The notes beneath the pieces are model-generated. The model was not told the DNA's origin. It saw only the letters and a list, made by a program, of their open reading frames with translations, and ran no database searches. A program made the position numbers and the translations under genes. Of a stretch of DNA of 64,000 nucleotides, positions 62,441-64,000 are shown piece by piece. Location of the stretch: the NCBI RefSeq assembly GCF_045291545.1, contig NZ_CP149514.1, forward strand, positions 558,001-622,000. Direction: 5' to 3'. Each line of letters opens with the position of its first letter. The stretch's first letter is position 1. The DNA is from Gallaecimonas sp045291545. GTDB lineage: Bacteria > Pseudomonadota > Gammaproteobacteria > Enterobacterales > Gallaecimonadaceae.

Positions 62441-63271
62441 TTATGGTGTGGCGTTACTCCAGTCCACCCAGTTGAATTGCCAGCTGGCCAGAATCAGCAA
62501 GCCAAAGCCGATGCGATACCAGGCAAACACCGCGTAACTGTGGTTGCCGATGAATTTCAGCAATGCTTTGACGGCAATCATCGCGAAGATGAACGAGAAC
62601 AAAAAGCCCAGGGCAAACACCGGAATGTCGCTCATCTGAAACAGGTGGCGGTATTTGTAACCGGAGTACACCGCTGCCCCGAACATGGTGGGCATGGCCA
62701 GGAAGAATGAAAACTCGGTAGCGGCCTTGCGGGACAAACCAAACAGCAGGCCACCGATAATGGTGGAGCCGGAGCGGGAGGTGCCGGGGATCAGTGCCAG
62801 GCACTGGGCCAGGCCGATTTTCAGGGCCTGATGCCAGCGCATGTCGTCAACGCTGGGGGCTGAAATACTGTGCTCGCGGGTTTCTGCCCAGAGCATGATC
62901 ACGCCGCCAATTACCAGCGCGGTAGCTACGGTGATGGGGTTAAACAGGTATTTATGAATGTCGTCGGCAAAGGCCAGGCCGAGGATCACCGCCGGGAAAA
63001 AGGCGATCAGCAGATTACGGGTAAAGCGCTGTGCCGGTGGCCGACTGGGCAGACCGGTGACCACGCTGATGATGGTGCGGCGGTACTCCCACATCACCGC
63101 CAGGATAGCCCCCAGCTGAATGATGATATTAAATGCCATGGCACGCTGGCCGGTGAAGTCGATGAGGTCGGCGACGATGATCTGGTGGCCGGTGCTGGAG
63201 ATGGGCAGGAACTCGGTAATGCCTTCCACTAACCCCAAAATAAAGGCCTGAAAGGCCGTCCATAAATCCAT
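62441..63271 (-). CDS. uppP: Undecaprenyl-diphosphatase (BacA type)
   Basis: Recycles the lipid carrier for peptidoglycan and other envelope polymers. The two family motifs are EGITEFLPISSTGH (with catalytic E and H) and PGTSRSGST. About eight membrane segments. 276 residues (E. coli 273). Monocistronic, sharing a terminator with the lepA operon. Confidence 0.96.
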   Translation of the reverse strand: MDLWTAFQAFILGLVEGITEFLPISSTGHQIIVADLIDFTGQRAMAFNIIIQLGAILAVMWEYRRTIISVVTGLPSRPPAQRFTRNLLIAFFPAVILGLAFADDIHKYLFNPITVATALVIGGVIMLWAETREHSISAPSVDDMRWHQALKIGLAQCLALIPGTSRSGSTIIGGLLFGLSRKAATEFSFFLAMPTMFGAAVYSGYKYRHLFQMSDIPVFALGFLFSFIFAMIAVKALLKFIGNHSYAVFAWYRIGFGLLILASWQFNWVDWSNATP

Positions 63272-63413
63272 ATGTGCTACTTCTCTTTGGCTATGACAAC
63301 AATACCCGGGCCCGGGCCAGCGCTGATGCTAGCAAAGAATGGCTAAAAGGGGAGCGATGAATTTAGCGCTGTGGGGAAAATAACCCGGGCTGTTCAGCCA
63401 GCCAGGGGCAAAT

Positions 63414-64000
63414 TCAGCCAACCAGCCCCTGGCGGCCGGCTTCTTCGTCGAGTTTGTCCATTTCATCAAGCAGTTCAAAAAGCTCCGGCTCCACGTCATC
63501 GGCATTGCGGCCTTGCTTGAGCGCGGTTTCGATGGCGTGCGCCAGCGCCTTGAGTTTGGGAGTGCCGGTGTAGGCGACTGCGCCGTTGAACTTGTGAATG
63601 ATCTGCTGCACGGCGGTGGTGTCGCCGTTGGCCAGTGCCTGCTCCAGAGCGTTGCGGGTCTCCGGCAGGTTGTCCACCAGCATTTTCAGCATGTCTTTGG
63701 CCAGTGCCTCGCGGCCACCAGTCTGATCCAAGGCTTGCTGCCAGTCCAGCACCACATTTTGCGGCAGCCACTTCACCAAGGTGGTGCGTAAGGTGGCCTC
63801 GTCGATGGGCTTGGTGAGGTAGTCACTCATGCCGGCGGCCAGCAGTTTTTCCCGCTCTCCGGCCATGGCATGGGCGGTAACGGCGATCACCGGTGGCGTT
63901 GCATCACCGAGCTTTTCCTGAATTTTGGCGGTGGTGGTCACACCATCCATATTGGGCATTTGAATGTCCATGAAGATGGTGTCAAAGGTCCACTTGTTGA
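63414..64000 (-). CDS. barA: BarA-type hybrid sensor kinase, C-terminal part (partial)
   Basis: The frame is open to the window edge, so the sensor, kinase and start are missing. Visible are the end of a receiver domain (IFMDIQMPNMDGV with its phospho-Asp, and L-T-K-P-I) and a full HPt domain with H-K-F-N-G-A-V-A-Y-T-G, in which H is the phosphotransfer residue. This order and wording match BarA, which feeds UvrY and the carbon-storage (Csr) system. The symbol is inferred from the C-terminus only. Confidence 0.75.
   Translation of the reverse strand, partial: NKWTFDTIFMDIQMPNMDGVTTTAKIQEKLGDATPPVIAVTAHAMAGEREKLLAAGMSDYLTKPIDEATLRTTLVKWLPQNVVLDWQQALDQTGGREALAKDMLKMLVDNLPETRNALEQALANGDTTAVQQIIHKFNGAVAYTGTPKLKALAHAIETALKQGRNADDVEPELFELLDEMDKLDEEAGRQGLVG

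Noticed and set aside
62261..62710. 149-codon ORF directly after acpS
   Set aside because: It runs through the acpS-uppP terminator and then is the antisense of uppP. No support for translation.
1..64000. CRISPR arrays, tRNA and rRNA genes
   Set aside because: No regular repeat-spacer pattern and no recognisable tRNA or rRNA sequence was seen on either strand by reading; a tRNAscan or Infernal run would be needed to exclude them formally.

Overview
The window reads as the chromosome of a free-living gammaproteobacterium. Its blocks are the gammaproteobacterial ones: srmB/trmN6, fldB/xerD, recJ-prfB-lysS, ygfZ/sdhE-ygfX/nadB, rpoE-rseABC and lepA-lepB-rnc-era-recO-pdxJ-acpS. It is moderately GC-rich and has many sensory genes (two chemoreceptors, two c-di-GMP proteins, a two-component pair, a BarA-type kinase). 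A Gallaecimonas-like bacterium is my guess, but the genus cannot be proved from sequence reading alone.

Layout. 1-3 kb: the tail of an acetyl-CoA hydrolase/transferase gene, a LexA-controlled dinB and an M17 aminopeptidase. 3.2-7.6 kb: the phosphate-uptake operon pstSCAB (no phoU follows) and gpt. 7.6-20 kb: an Aer-like receptor, lipoproteins, the yegQ(trhP)-yfhL pair, an HDOD protein, rdgC, yaaA, a secreted endonuclease, srmB/trmN6 and fldB. 20-28 kb: xerD, recJ, prfB with its programmed frameshift, lysS, a chemoreceptor and yjdM. 28-30 kb: an AT-rich leader with a good Fur-box match in front of a secreted EXORDIUM/PHI-1-family protein. 30-45 kb: a diguanylate cyclase, polB with a LexA-like palindrome, a GntR-ABC operon ending in an unlisted 47-residue ORF, a NarL-type two-component system, a GGDEF-EAL protein, ndh and ygfZ. 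45-50 kb: sdhE-ygfX against nadB, and rpoE-rseABC with a sigma-E promoter. 56-64 kb: lepA to acpS, uppP and the 3' end of barA.

The unusual part is 50.2-56.1 kb, inserted between rseC and lepA, which are usually neighbours. It is AT-rich and holds three gene cassettes with integron attC signatures but no integron integrase, i.e. a CALIN-type cluster. The proof is internal: for each cassette the first bases after the G|TT crossover point are complementary to the R'' core of its own attC (TTAGGC/GCCTAAC; TTATGC/GCATA..AC; TTAGCC/GGCTAAC). Cassette 1 carries a coupled nucleotidyltransferase-fold + DUF262 gene pair, a candidate undescribed defence-like module. An IS110-family element sits inside attC 1, and a decayed relative sits at the same place in attC 3. 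The non-coding end of the intact IS carries TAACAAGTG, identical to the attC it entered, so it probably encodes a bridge RNA guiding the IS to attC sites. Direct repeats flank the array, and a lone LexA box lies on its left.
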